Of a DNA stretch of 33,042 nt, positions 15,518-22,297 are shown one piece after another. The DNA lies in the NCBI GenBank assembly GCA_034437795.1, contig DAOTTI010000294.1, positions 1-33,042 on the forward strand. Direction: 5' to 3'. Source of the DNA: DAOTTI01 sp034437795 (lineage in GTDB: Bacteria; Chloroflexota; UBA11872; UBA12225). Both the position numbers and the translations under genes were made by a program. Position 1 is the first letter of the stretch. The number at the start of each line of letters is the position of its first letter. The notes under the pieces were generated by a model. It was not told the DNA's origin, did no database searches, and was given only the letters and a program-made list of their open reading frames with translations.

Positions 15518-16174
15518 ATGATCAGCGTGCTGGTGGTGTCGCCGGTGCCAGCGGTGCGGGCCGGACTGCGGGCCCTGCTCGCCGCGGTCGCGGACATCGT
15601 CGTCGCCGGCGAAGCGGCCCACGCGGACGAGGCGGCAGCGAGGCCGGCTATGGATGATGCCGCGCCCGCGCCCGGGCTGCGCGCGGACGTGATCGTCCTG
15701 GACCCACCGCCCGCATTCGACGCGACCGACCTCGCCGCCCTGGGGCAGGACGCCCCAGAGGCGGGCATCGTCATCCTTGGTCCGATCGCGGCCGACCTGC
15801 GCTTGCCGGCCGTGCTCACTCAGCGAGGCTGGGCCTACCTGTCCCGCGACGCCGACGGCGAGCAGCTGGCCGCCGCCGTGCGGGCCGTGGCCGCGGGCCT
15901 GGTCGTCATCGATCCCGAGCTGGGCGGCCAGCTCGGGGGACAGGGTACGGGTGCGGCCGGCGCCCCGCCGGGTGGGGCCGAGCTGACGCCCCGTGAGCGG
16001 GAGGTGCTTCACCTGGTGGCCGTCGGGTTACCCAACAAGCTGATCGCCCGCCGGCTGGGCGTCAGCGAGCATACGGTCAAGTTCCATGTCGGCGCCATCC
16101 TGGCCAAGCTGGGCGCGGCCAGCCGCACCGAGGCGGTGCACCTCGCCGCCCAGCGAGGGCTAATCGCCCTCTAG
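15518..16174 (+). CDS. LuxR/NarL-type regulator with atypical receiver domain
   Basis: A 218-residue two-domain protein. Residues 1-120 have the receiver fold order (ISVLVVSPVPAVRAGLRALL, then DVIVLDPPP). The candidate phosphoacceptor is Asp62, but the paired acids that bind magnesium after the first strand are replaced by Ser-Pro (VVSP instead of the usual VDD). The conserved Lys near the fifth strand is also missing (WAYLSRD). Residues 154-216 are a standard LuxR helix-turn-helix (LTPREREVLHLVAVGLPNKLIARRLGVSEHTVKFH is the longer motif, here split by position: recognition helix about 180-195). It is probably phosphorylation-independent. It lies divergent from the MFS-GNAT operon. Its stop codon TAG is also the first three bases of a family A palindrome. 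Confidence 0.88.
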   Translation: MISVLVVSPVPAVRAGLRALLAAVADIVVAGEAAHADEAAARPAMDDAAPAPGLRADVIVLDPPPAFDATDLAALGQDAPEAGIVILGPIAADLRLPAVLTQRGWAYLSRDADGEQLAAAVRAVAAGLVVIDPELGGQLGGQGTGAAGAPPGGAELTPREREVLHLVAVGLPNKLIARRLGVSEHTVKFHVGAILAKLGAASRTEAVHLAAQRGLIAL

Positions 16175-16344
16175 CCTGAGCTATTCCCGGCCGGTGAGGC
16201 GTCCCCTCTCCCCTTGGGAGAGCGAGCAATCCCCTCTCCCCGACGGAGAGAGTGAGGGCTCTACCAGCGGGCCATCCTGGCGCGGGCCTTCACCCGCTCT
16301 GTCTGGGAGAGGGTGAAGGCTCCGCCCCTGAAGAAGCCAGGCTA
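16172..16344. repeat. dispersed palindrome family A, long copy between convergent genes
   Basis: This 173-bp element begins TAGCCTGAGCTATTC and ends GAAGCCAGGCTA, so the ends are inverted. It holds two or three GGGAGAG/CTCTCCC palindromes (16203-16260 and about 16300-16315). The outer parts match the 84-bp copy at 32931-33014 in the same orientation. It fills most of the gap between the converging regulator and membrane-protein genes and could serve both as a terminator-like hairpin. It may be a nested or duplicated copy. Confidence 0.7.
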
Positions 16345-16408
16345 AGCCAACGCCAGCGCGAGACGAGAGACGGAAAGACGTGCGGAAGGAAGGTCTCGCG
16401 CTCCGCGC

Positions 16409-18211
16409 TCAGGCCACGGCCGCCCTGGCCGCGGCGCGCCTGGGGATGGCCCCCACCACGCCTGTGGCGCCGGCGGCGCGCGCTGCGCGGCGCAGCGCCC
16501 AGACGATGGCGGCGCACTCACTGACCAGGAGCAGCACCACCAGCGTATAGGTCGCTGGCTCCAGCCAGACCGGCAGCCCCACCTGCGGCCCCGGCTCGGG
16601 GCGCAGGACGACGGCGCGAGGAGAGATCGGCGCCGCGCCGGCGGCCTGGTCCGCCTGATACACGACGAACAGGGCGCTGGCCGCCTGCCGGCCCTCGGCC
16701 GTCTCGACGAAGACGCTCAGCCAGCGCCGGCCGGGCTCGCGGGGCGTGAACGTCACCTCGTACGTCCCCGCCGAGCCGGTAGCGCGCATCACACCCCGGA
16801 CCACGTCCCCCGCCCGCGGGCTCTCGAAGGGCAAGGCCGGCACGTCCGTGATTAGCGCCGGATCGGTGAGCGTCAGGCGCGCGGTCAGGGCCTGGCCGGC
16901 TACCGGCACCGCAGGCGACAGCTCCAAGGTTCCCACGCTCTGGGAGCTAGCCGGCGAGCGGGCTGAGCGAAGGTCGGGCGGCGCGCCGGCGCGCAGGGCC
17001 GCGGGGATGATGGCCAGCAGGAGCACGGCCAGGAGCGCGGCGCCCACAGTCAGCCCGGGCCAGGCGGTCCAGCCGTTCCAGCGGGGCGCCACCGGCGGGG
17101 CGCGGCGGGCGGCCCCCGGCCGGGCAGCCGTGGCGGCGAGAGCCACCGGCCTCAGTGACGCGCCAATGAGCCAGCCCAGGGCGGCTCCGGCGGCCCCGGC
17201 GAGCATCGCCGGCAGGGCCGCCCGGCCGAGCACGTCGGGCCGCCAGACCACCGCGTTCATGGCCGTGGTGTAGGGCCACTGCACCAGCAGGAGCACGGCA
17301 GTAAAGGCCACGCCGGCAAGGGCGGCCGCCCACAGCCCTTGCCCTGCGGCCGGTCCAGGGGGCGGGACCCACCGGCCGCGTCGAGCCAGGCGCCAGAGTA
17401 CCAGGTCCATGGCCGGGGCCGCCAGCAGGATCAGGGGGAGCTGCGGCCGCACGGCCCCCAGGAGCGCTAGCTCCAGGTGGGCCAGGGCCAGCACCAGGGT
17501 GTACGCCGCCGCCGTGAGCGTGGCACCCCCAATCCGGCCGCCAGCGCGGGTGGTAGCGGCGAAGGTGAGCGCGGCCAGACCGGAGAGCATCACGGGGTGC
17601 CACTCGACGGGGTAGCGCGAGATGTCGAAGGCATACTCCCCCGTTACGGCGAGGGCGATCGCCGTCAGGGTGCCGCCGGCCAGATAGATCCCCGCCTCGC
17701 CGGCGTGCCGGCGCCAGGGCGCAGCGGTCGAACGCCAGAGCGTCTCCAGGCGCGCGGGATCGGCGCGGTTGGCGCGCACGGCAAAGCCGGTGAGGGCGCC
17801 AAAGGCAGCGACAGCCATGCCCCCAATGAGCATGACGTGGGGCGGGCTCAGGATAGTCACGTCCAGGCCATAGAGGCGGTGCCACAGGTCGTCGATCGGC
17901 GCCGAGGCCAGGGCCAGGCCGGCGCCCAGGGCCGAGATGAACGGCCCCGGCCCGGGGACGGCGCGCCCGACGCGCCAGGCACGCACGAAGGCAAAGGCGC
18001 ACGCACTCAGAATGGTCAGGATGCCGGCGTACAGCAGGAGGTGCGGCGGGCTCCAGAACGTGTCGCGGCCGATCTCCACGTGCCAGGCGACGTCCCACGA
18101 GCCGCCGAGGATGAACAGCAGCACACCGGCCACCACTGGCGCCTCAAGCGACTGGATGGGCGAGCTCCGCTGCGGCTTAATCCGGACCGTTCTGCGCGAC
18201 GACGAGACCAT
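16409..18211 (-). CDS. large polytopic membrane protein with duplicated WH-SPPH motif and C-terminal Ig-like domain
   Basis: A 600-residue protein of a family I do not know by name. About ten membrane segments cover residues 25-430. Two loops carry the same pattern, D-xx-WH...G-x-D-xxx-SPPH: residues 40-57 (WDVAWHVEIGRD, SPPH) and 108-125 (DDLWHRLYGLDV, SPPH). A third loop has VEWHPVM near 202-208. The repeated Trp-His and Pro-Pro-His at the membrane surface suggest metal or haem binding. Residues about 455-565 look like an extracytoplasmic beta-sandwich (GTYEVTFTPREPGRRWLSVF), followed by a last membrane helix. ATG 18211 is preferred over 18283 because AGGA sits just upstream and the extension is low-complexity. 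It converges on the LuxR-type gene and is divergent from a binding-protein gene. Confidence 0.75.
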   Translation of the reverse strand: MVSSSRRTVRIKPQRSSPIQSLEAPVVAGVLLFILGGSWDVAWHVEIGRDTFWSPPHLLLYAGILTILSACAFAFVRAWRVGRAVPGPGPFISALGAGLALASAPIDDLWHRLYGLDVTILSPPHVMLIGGMAVAAFGALTGFAVRANRADPARLETLWRSTAAPWRRHAGEAGIYLAGGTLTAIALAVTGEYAFDISRYPVEWHPVMLSGLAALTFAATTRAGGRIGGATLTAAAYTLVLALAHLELALLGAVRPQLPLILLAAPAMDLVLWRLARRGRWVPPPGPAAGQGLWAAALAGVAFTAVLLLVQWPYTTAMNAVVWRPDVLGRAALPAMLAGAAGAALGWLIGASLRPVALAATAARPGAARRAPPVAPRWNGWTAWPGLTVGAALLAVLLLAIIPAALRAGAPPDLRSARSPASSQSVGTLELSPAVPVAGQALTARLTLTDPALITDVPALPFESPRAGDVVRGVMRATGSAGTYEVTFTPREPGRRWLSVFVETAEGRQAASALFVVYQADQAAGAAPISPRAVVLRPEPGPQVGLPVWLEPATYTLVVLLLVSECAAIVWALRRAARAAGATGVVGAIPRRAAARAAVA

Positions 18212-18429
18212 GAGTTCCTGCCCCGGCGTTGGCTCTTCGGCTCCAGTATAGAGGCCACTGCCAACTCCGGCGGCGCCACGCATCCGTCGAGACGTAGACG
18301 TAGACAGGGGTCATCGCCGTGTCCTACACTGCCCTTCGTGCGGTGACGTGGTGGCGCCGACCGGCCGGTACAAGCCTGCCGGCGGCAGGGCGCGTGGCGG
18401 GTGCCAGCACACGAACCTGCAAATCGAAC

Positions 18430-18445
18430 TATCGATAAAGCGATA
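18430..18445. promoter_or_regulatory. AT-rich inverted repeat upstream of binding-protein gene
   Basis: TATCGATAAAGCGATA is a 5-bp inverted repeat (TATCG/CGATA) in an AT-rich island 14 bases before the ATG at 18459. It could be part of the promoter or an operator overlapping the leader. Confidence 0.4.
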
Positions 18446-18458
18446 CAGGAGGACACGG

Positions 18459-19871
18459 ATGCTCGACACGACGTTGCAGACCGCCGTCGCGGGAGACGGC
18501 GCAGCTACTTCAGCCACGCGCCGGCGCGTGGCTGCGAGGCTACTCGGCATCGCCTCCCTGCCGGCGGCCGGCTGGCTGGCGGCCTGCGCCGGCACCGGCC
18601 GGCAGGCGCCTTCCACCGCGGGGACCGAGCTCAAGCCGGCGACCATCACCTTCTGGCACTGGGGCGGGATCGGCTCCACGGTCAACAACTATCACCCCGG
18701 CTTTCTAGACGTGGCCGATCGGTTCTCAAAGGCCTACCCGTCGGTCAAGGTGCAGGTGGATAGCCCCCCGAGCTACTGGGATAAGGTGGTCGTGGCCCTG
18801 GCCTCGGACACGCCCCCCGACGTCTTTCTGATCAACTCCGTGCGCAACCGCGACTGGGCCACCAATGGCGCCATCCGCGAGGTCTCCAGCTTCCTTTCGA
18901 AGGACAAGAGCGCCGCCAATGAGCTGAAGCAGGTGATCAAGGTCTTCACCGACTGGTACACCGTGCAGGGCAAGCTGTTCGGCGTCCCTTGGAACTACTC
19001 CACGATCGCTACGGTGTTCAATCTGGCCCACCTCAAGGAGGCGAACCTGCAGACGCCGGCCCAGCTCGGGGACCGCTGGGACTGGAACATCGCCGCCGAG
19101 TACGCGCAGAAGCTGACCAAGAAGGGCGCAACCCCGCCGCGCTGGGGGTTCTTCGCCAACAACAGCATCGAGACCGGCTGGTACAACTACGTCGTCGCCA
19201 ACGGCGGTTCGATGTTCGACGAGAACCGCACCAGGTGCACGATCAACTCGCCGGCCACCCAGGAGGCCACCCAGTTCCTGGTGGATATGATCCACCGCTC
19301 GCAGTGGTCGCCCACCCGCCAGGAGATGTCGGAAGCGGGTGGCGTGATCAAGGCGATGCAGAATGGCCAGGTCTCGATCACGACCAACGGCGACTGGAAC
19401 TTCAAGCCCCTGGCGGACCCCAACGTCCCCCTGGACTGGGACGTGAGCTACATCGCCAAGTCGCCTCGCACCAAGAAGACGGCCAGCATCGCCAACCTGC
19501 GTGGCCTGGCGCTCACCCCGGGCTCCAAGAACCCCGATCAGACCTGGGCATTCATGGCCTTCACCCTGCGCAAGGAGATCCACGACCTGATCCCGCCGGT
19601 CTGGCAGGAGGTCCCTGCCCGCCTCGATTCCGCGCTCGAGATCTACGCCAACGCGGAGAAGGCCGGCAAGCCCGCCAACCGCAAGGCGTTGGCTGATTCC
19701 ATCCGCAACGTGACGCCCTATCCGGCCCACGATTACGCCCCGATTACCGAGCTCTCCAAGGCCTGGGACCCGTTGATCAGCGACATCTGGGACGGCAAGG
19801 TGCCAGTCGTCGAAGGGCTACGCCGGATGCAGGAGGACGTGCAGCGCGTGCTCGAGCAGTACCGGCGCTAA
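18459..19871 (+). CDS. ABC transporter solute-binding lipoprotein, family 1
   Basis: A 470-residue binding protein and the only one of the four on the plus strand. TRRRVAARLLGIASLPA is the twin-arginine type signal and LAAC the lipobox (Cys43). The mature part starts ITFWHWGGIG, then SDTPPDVFLINSV, FGVPWNYSTIATVFN and WAFMAFTL, the standard family 1 landmarks for sugar-type ligands. ATG 18459 is supported by AGGAGG six bases upstream; the frame runs back to 18348 without a better start. It is divergent from the large membrane-protein gene and is followed by 272 bases without a gene, so it appears monocistronic. No transport partner is nearby. Ligand unknown. Confidence 0.92.
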   Translation: MLDTTLQTAVAGDGAATSATRRRVAARLLGIASLPAAGWLAACAGTGRQAPSTAGTELKPATITFWHWGGIGSTVNNYHPGFLDVADRFSKAYPSVKVQVDSPPSYWDKVVVALASDTPPDVFLINSVRNRDWATNGAIREVSSFLSKDKSAANELKQVIKVFTDWYTVQGKLFGVPWNYSTIATVFNLAHLKEANLQTPAQLGDRWDWNIAAEYAQKLTKKGATPPRWGFFANNSIETGWYNYVVANGGSMFDENRTRCTINSPATQEATQFLVDMIHRSQWSPTRQEMSEAGGVIKAMQNGQVSITTNGDWNFKPLADPNVPLDWDVSYIAKSPRTKKTASIANLRGLALTPGSKNPDQTWAFMAFTLRKEIHDLIPPVWQEVPARLDSALEIYANAEKAGKPANRKALADSIRNVTPYPAHDYAPITELSKAWDPLISDIWDGKVPVVEGLRRMQEDVQRVLEQYRR

Positions 19872-20071
19872 ACGCAAGGCTCCGCCCACCGGGGCCTGCT
19901 GGCGCACTCGACTGTGGGAGCAACTGTGGGGCACCAGCGGCGGATGGAAGAGCCTGCTGTTTCCAGAGGAAAGGGGGCTGGTCACCCGGCGCCGAGCTTA
20001 TGGCCTTGCCCCCGCCAGCGCCGAAGGCCAGCCACCTCCATGGGCCCATCTACGTGGGTGGCTATCAGTGC

Positions 20072-20104
20072 GGTGACACTTCCGCTCCTGGTGCAGGTGT
20101 CACC
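20072..20104. promoter_or_regulatory. GGTGACAC...GTGTCACC inverted repeat
   Basis: Perfect 8-bp arms (20072-20079 and 20097-20104) lie 40 bases before the ATG of the small membrane-protein gene. The spacing of 17 bases between arms is compatible with an RNA hairpin in the leader or with a dimeric regulator site. The rest of the 272-base gap after the binding-protein stop is featureless. Confidence 0.45.
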
Positions 20105-20143
20105 TGTCCCCTGGCTGCGCGCTGAGAGCACCGGCCAGGGGGC

Positions 20144-20743
20144 ATGATGGGGACTGCCACCATAGCGGGTACTATTGAGCTAATGAGTGGTCTCACCGTC
20201 CTGGTGCTGCTGGCGATCGCCATCTGGTGGTATAAGCCCCTGCGCGAGTTCCTGATCCAGCGCACCAACCGCGCCGTCAAGGTCCTGCTGGTCGTCTTCC
20301 CCCTGCTCTTTCTCTTTCGGCTCGGCTACGGCATCTACAAGGGAGAAACGGACGATTGGTTCGTCGTCTCGCTGACGGTGACGGCCCTGATCCTGCTCTG
20401 GGCCAGCCTGGTCTGGCTGGGCAACTGGCTGGAGAAGCGCCGGCCGACGAAGGTGCGCCCGCCGGACCTGGCCGCGCTTTCGAAGCTGCCCGGCATGCCC
20501 CGCCTGCCATCGGTGCCCGTTAGCGAGACCGATGTGCAGCGGGCCGCCCAGGCGGCGCAGATGGCTGCGCCGCACGTCCAGCGGGCGGCCCAGGTCCTCG
20601 CCCGCGCCGCCGCAGACGTGGACACGCGTGATCTGGCGGGGAGCATCGGCCGCACCAGCGGCCGCCTCGTCGCCCACCTGCGCAAGAGTATGCGCTCCGC
20701 CGGCACCGCTCCCCCCGGCCGCACGCCAGCGCCCAGGGCCTAG
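20144..20743 (+). CDS. small membrane protein with Ala-rich cytoplasmic tail
   Basis: A 199-residue protein with three predicted membrane helices at about residues 15-29, 45-62 and 73-94, then a tail of about 100 residues. The tail contains an Ala/Gln/Arg-rich amphipathic stretch (QRAAQAAQMAAPHVQRAAQV) that may form a coiled coil or membrane-lying helix. I do not recognise the family. Two adjacent ATGs at 20144 and 20147 follow a weak CCAGGGGG; an in-frame ATG at 20183 (MSGLTVLV) is also possible and would place the first helix nearer the N-terminus. No neighbour is close enough to suggest co-transcription. Confidence 0.65.
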   Translation: MMGTATIAGTIELMSGLTVLVLLAIAIWWYKPLREFLIQRTNRAVKVLLVVFPLLFLFRLGYGIYKGETDDWFVVSLTVTALILLWASLVWLGNWLEKRRPTKVRPPDLAALSKLPGMPRLPSVPVSETDVQRAAQAAQMAAPHVQRAAQVLARAAADVDTRDLAGSIGRTSGRLVAHLRKSMRSAGTAPPGRTPAPRA

Positions 20744-20786
20744 CCCGCACTCGCGGCTGGCGCCCCTGTGGGGCAGGACTGGTCTT

Positions 20787-20863
20787 TCACTGGCGGAGCC
20801 CTCACCCTCTCCCTCTCCCAAAGGGAGAGGGTGCTGCTCCTCAGCCATGGATCATCCAGGCTA
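20787..20863. repeat. dispersed palindrome family A, copy 3
   Basis: TTCACTGGCGGAGCCCTC leads into CCCTCTCCC-AAA-GGGAGAGGG (20811-20831), a perfect 9-bp stem with a 3-base loop. It ends GGATCATCCAGGCTA at 20863, the conserved outer end. The opposite TAGCCTGG end is not preserved. Confidence 0.65.
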
Positions 20864-20866
20864 TTC

Positions 20867-20968
20867 GACCTCTCACTGTGTCAGAGCGGGAGCCGCGGGG
20901 CCCAGCCGCACGGCCAGACCCTCCTCCCGTGGCCGTCGTTCCCCCTCTCCGACACGCAGAGGGTGTGA
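20867..20968. repeat. dispersed repeat family C, copy 2
   Basis: Reverse-complement counterpart of 11106-11196. A 26-base block at 20926-20951 is identical and the flanks are similar, including the CACTGTGTCAGAG segment. Confidence 0.65.
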
Positions 20969-20988
20969 GGTCCGCCCCGTTCCTCGCG

Positions 20989-20994
20989 TATACT
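20989..20994 (+). promoter_or_regulatory. possible -10 element for the sbcD-led operon
   Basis: TATACT matches TATAAT at five of six bases, about 80 bases upstream of the first start codon. The expected -35 position (around 20966-20972) reads GTGAGGT and does not fit, so this is weak. Confidence 0.25.
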
Positions 20995-21073
20995 GTCCTG
21001 GAACATCCGTTTCAGGAGCGCGGGCGCGGCTGCGCGCCTCGGCTCGAGGACCGTTCGTTGAAGTAGACGCACC

Positions 21074-22297
21074 ATGCCGGTTCGCGCCGTCGTCACCGCG
21101 GACAATCACCTCAACCGGTACCACGCCAGGATGCCGGCCTCCCGCCTGGAAGAACGGCGACGCGTCCTGCGCCGCGCCTTCCGGCGCGCCGTTGACCGCG
21201 CCATCGCCATCAAGGCGGACTTTTTTCTGCAGTGCGGCGATCTATTTGATAGCGTCGATCCGCGCAACGCGGAGCGCTCCTTCGTCGCCGGCTGCCTGGC
21301 CGACCTCCGCGCCGCCGGCGTGGTGGCCCTGGCCATCGGCGGGAACCACGACAGCCCGCGCCAGTCGACCGAGCAGGGCGGCTACCTGGCCGCCGACCTC
21401 TACGCCCGCCTGGGGGGCCTGCGCCTCTTTTCGGAGACCAGCCGGGTGGAGTACGAGCTCTTCGAGCGCGACGGCCTGCGCGTCTCCATCGGGGGCCTGG
21501 GCTGGAACGCCACGCTGCCGTTCGGGGAGGACCCCCTGGCAGGGATCGAGTTCCCCAATCCACCGGAGGGGCGCCCCGACTGGAAGCTGCTGATGATGCA
21601 CGGCAGCATCGAAGGGCATACCTTTCCGGGCGCCTTCGAGCCGATCATCAAGCGGGACTCGGTGGCCGCGCTGGACGCCGACATTCTGCTGCTGGGGCAC
21701 GTCCATTCACGGACCGACTTTGAGGTGGGAGGCACCCGCGTGATCGTCCCCGGCGCCACGGAGCGGATGTACCACGAGGAGTTCGGCCATGACCCGGGGT
21801 TCGTCGTGCTGGAGCTCGACCGCGGCAGGCGCTGGCGGCACGAATGGGTGACCTTTGCCGCGCAGCCCCGCTGCCGCGTGCGCGTTACGGCGCATGAGCT
21901 CACCGCTGAACCCGACGGGCTGCGCCCGCCTGACCAGAGCCCGACGCACGTGATCCTGGAGCGCCTGGAGGCACACGCCGACCCGCAGTGTATTGCGACG
22001 TTGTGCCTCGAAGGCGTACTGCCGCGAGAGGTGTACGGTCAGCTGGACCTGCTCCGCGTCCAGGAGGTCGGGGCCGCGGCCTTCTTTTTCTTTGAGATCG
22101 ACACCTCGCAGTTGCGCTTGCAGGACGAGTTTGGGCAGACCAGCGAGCGAGGGATCCGCCTGTCGCAGGTGGAAGAGCTGCAGGTGACGGCAGCGGCGAT
22201 GCGCGACGCGGCCCAATCAGCGGAGGAGCGGCGCGTGATCGAGCTGGCGCTGCAGCAGATCCTCGCCCAGTACCACTACGGAGATGCGCCACGGTGA
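21074..22297 (+). CDS. SbcD/Mre11-type DNA exonuclease subunit
   Basis: A 407-residue metallophosphoesterase that should process DNA ends with the SbcC-like ATPase encoded next to it. All nuclease motifs are present: D10-x-H12 (TADNHLN), Asp56 in QCGDLFD, Asn91-His92-Asp93 in GGNHDSP, His176 in MMHGSIEG, and the GHVH pair His209/His211. These bind the two manganese ions. The length matches bacterial SbcD. Residues beyond about 280 would form the capping and ATPase-binding part. No strong ribosome site precedes ATG 21074. The stop overlaps the next gene's start by four bases, so the two subunits are made together. First gene of a six-gene coupled operon. Confidence 0.93.
   Translation: MPVRAVVTADNHLNRYHARMPASRLEERRRVLRRAFRRAVDRAIAIKADFFLQCGDLFDSVDPRNAERSFVAGCLADLRAAGVVALAIGGNHDSPRQSTEQGGYLAADLYARLGGLRLFSETSRVEYELFERDGLRVSIGGLGWNATLPFGEDPLAGIEFPNPPEGRPDWKLLMMHGSIEGHTFPGAFEPIIKRDSVAALDADILLLGHVHSRTDFEVGGTRVIVPGATERMYHEEFGHDPGFVVLELDRGRRWRHEWVTFAAQPRCRVRVTAHELTAEPDGLRPPDQSPTHVILERLEAHADPQCIATLCLEGVLPREVYGQLDLLRVQEVGAAAFFFFEIDTSQLRLQDEFGQTSERGIRLSQVEELQVTAAAMRDAAQSAEERRVIELALQQILAQYHYGDAPR

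Larger units (their letters stand above)
20744..21073. other. 330-bp intergenic stretch with two dispersed repeats
   Basis: It holds the family A palindrome (about 20787-20863) and the family C copy (about 20867-20968), then the leader of the SbcD-like gene. A TATACT at 20989-20994 is a fair -10 for the downstream operon, but no -35 is convincing. Confidence 0.5.

Noticed and set aside
20811..20831. Rho-independent terminator
   Set aside because: The GC stem is perfect but no T-run follows on either strand, and the sequence is the core of a dispersed repeat; kept as a repeat.
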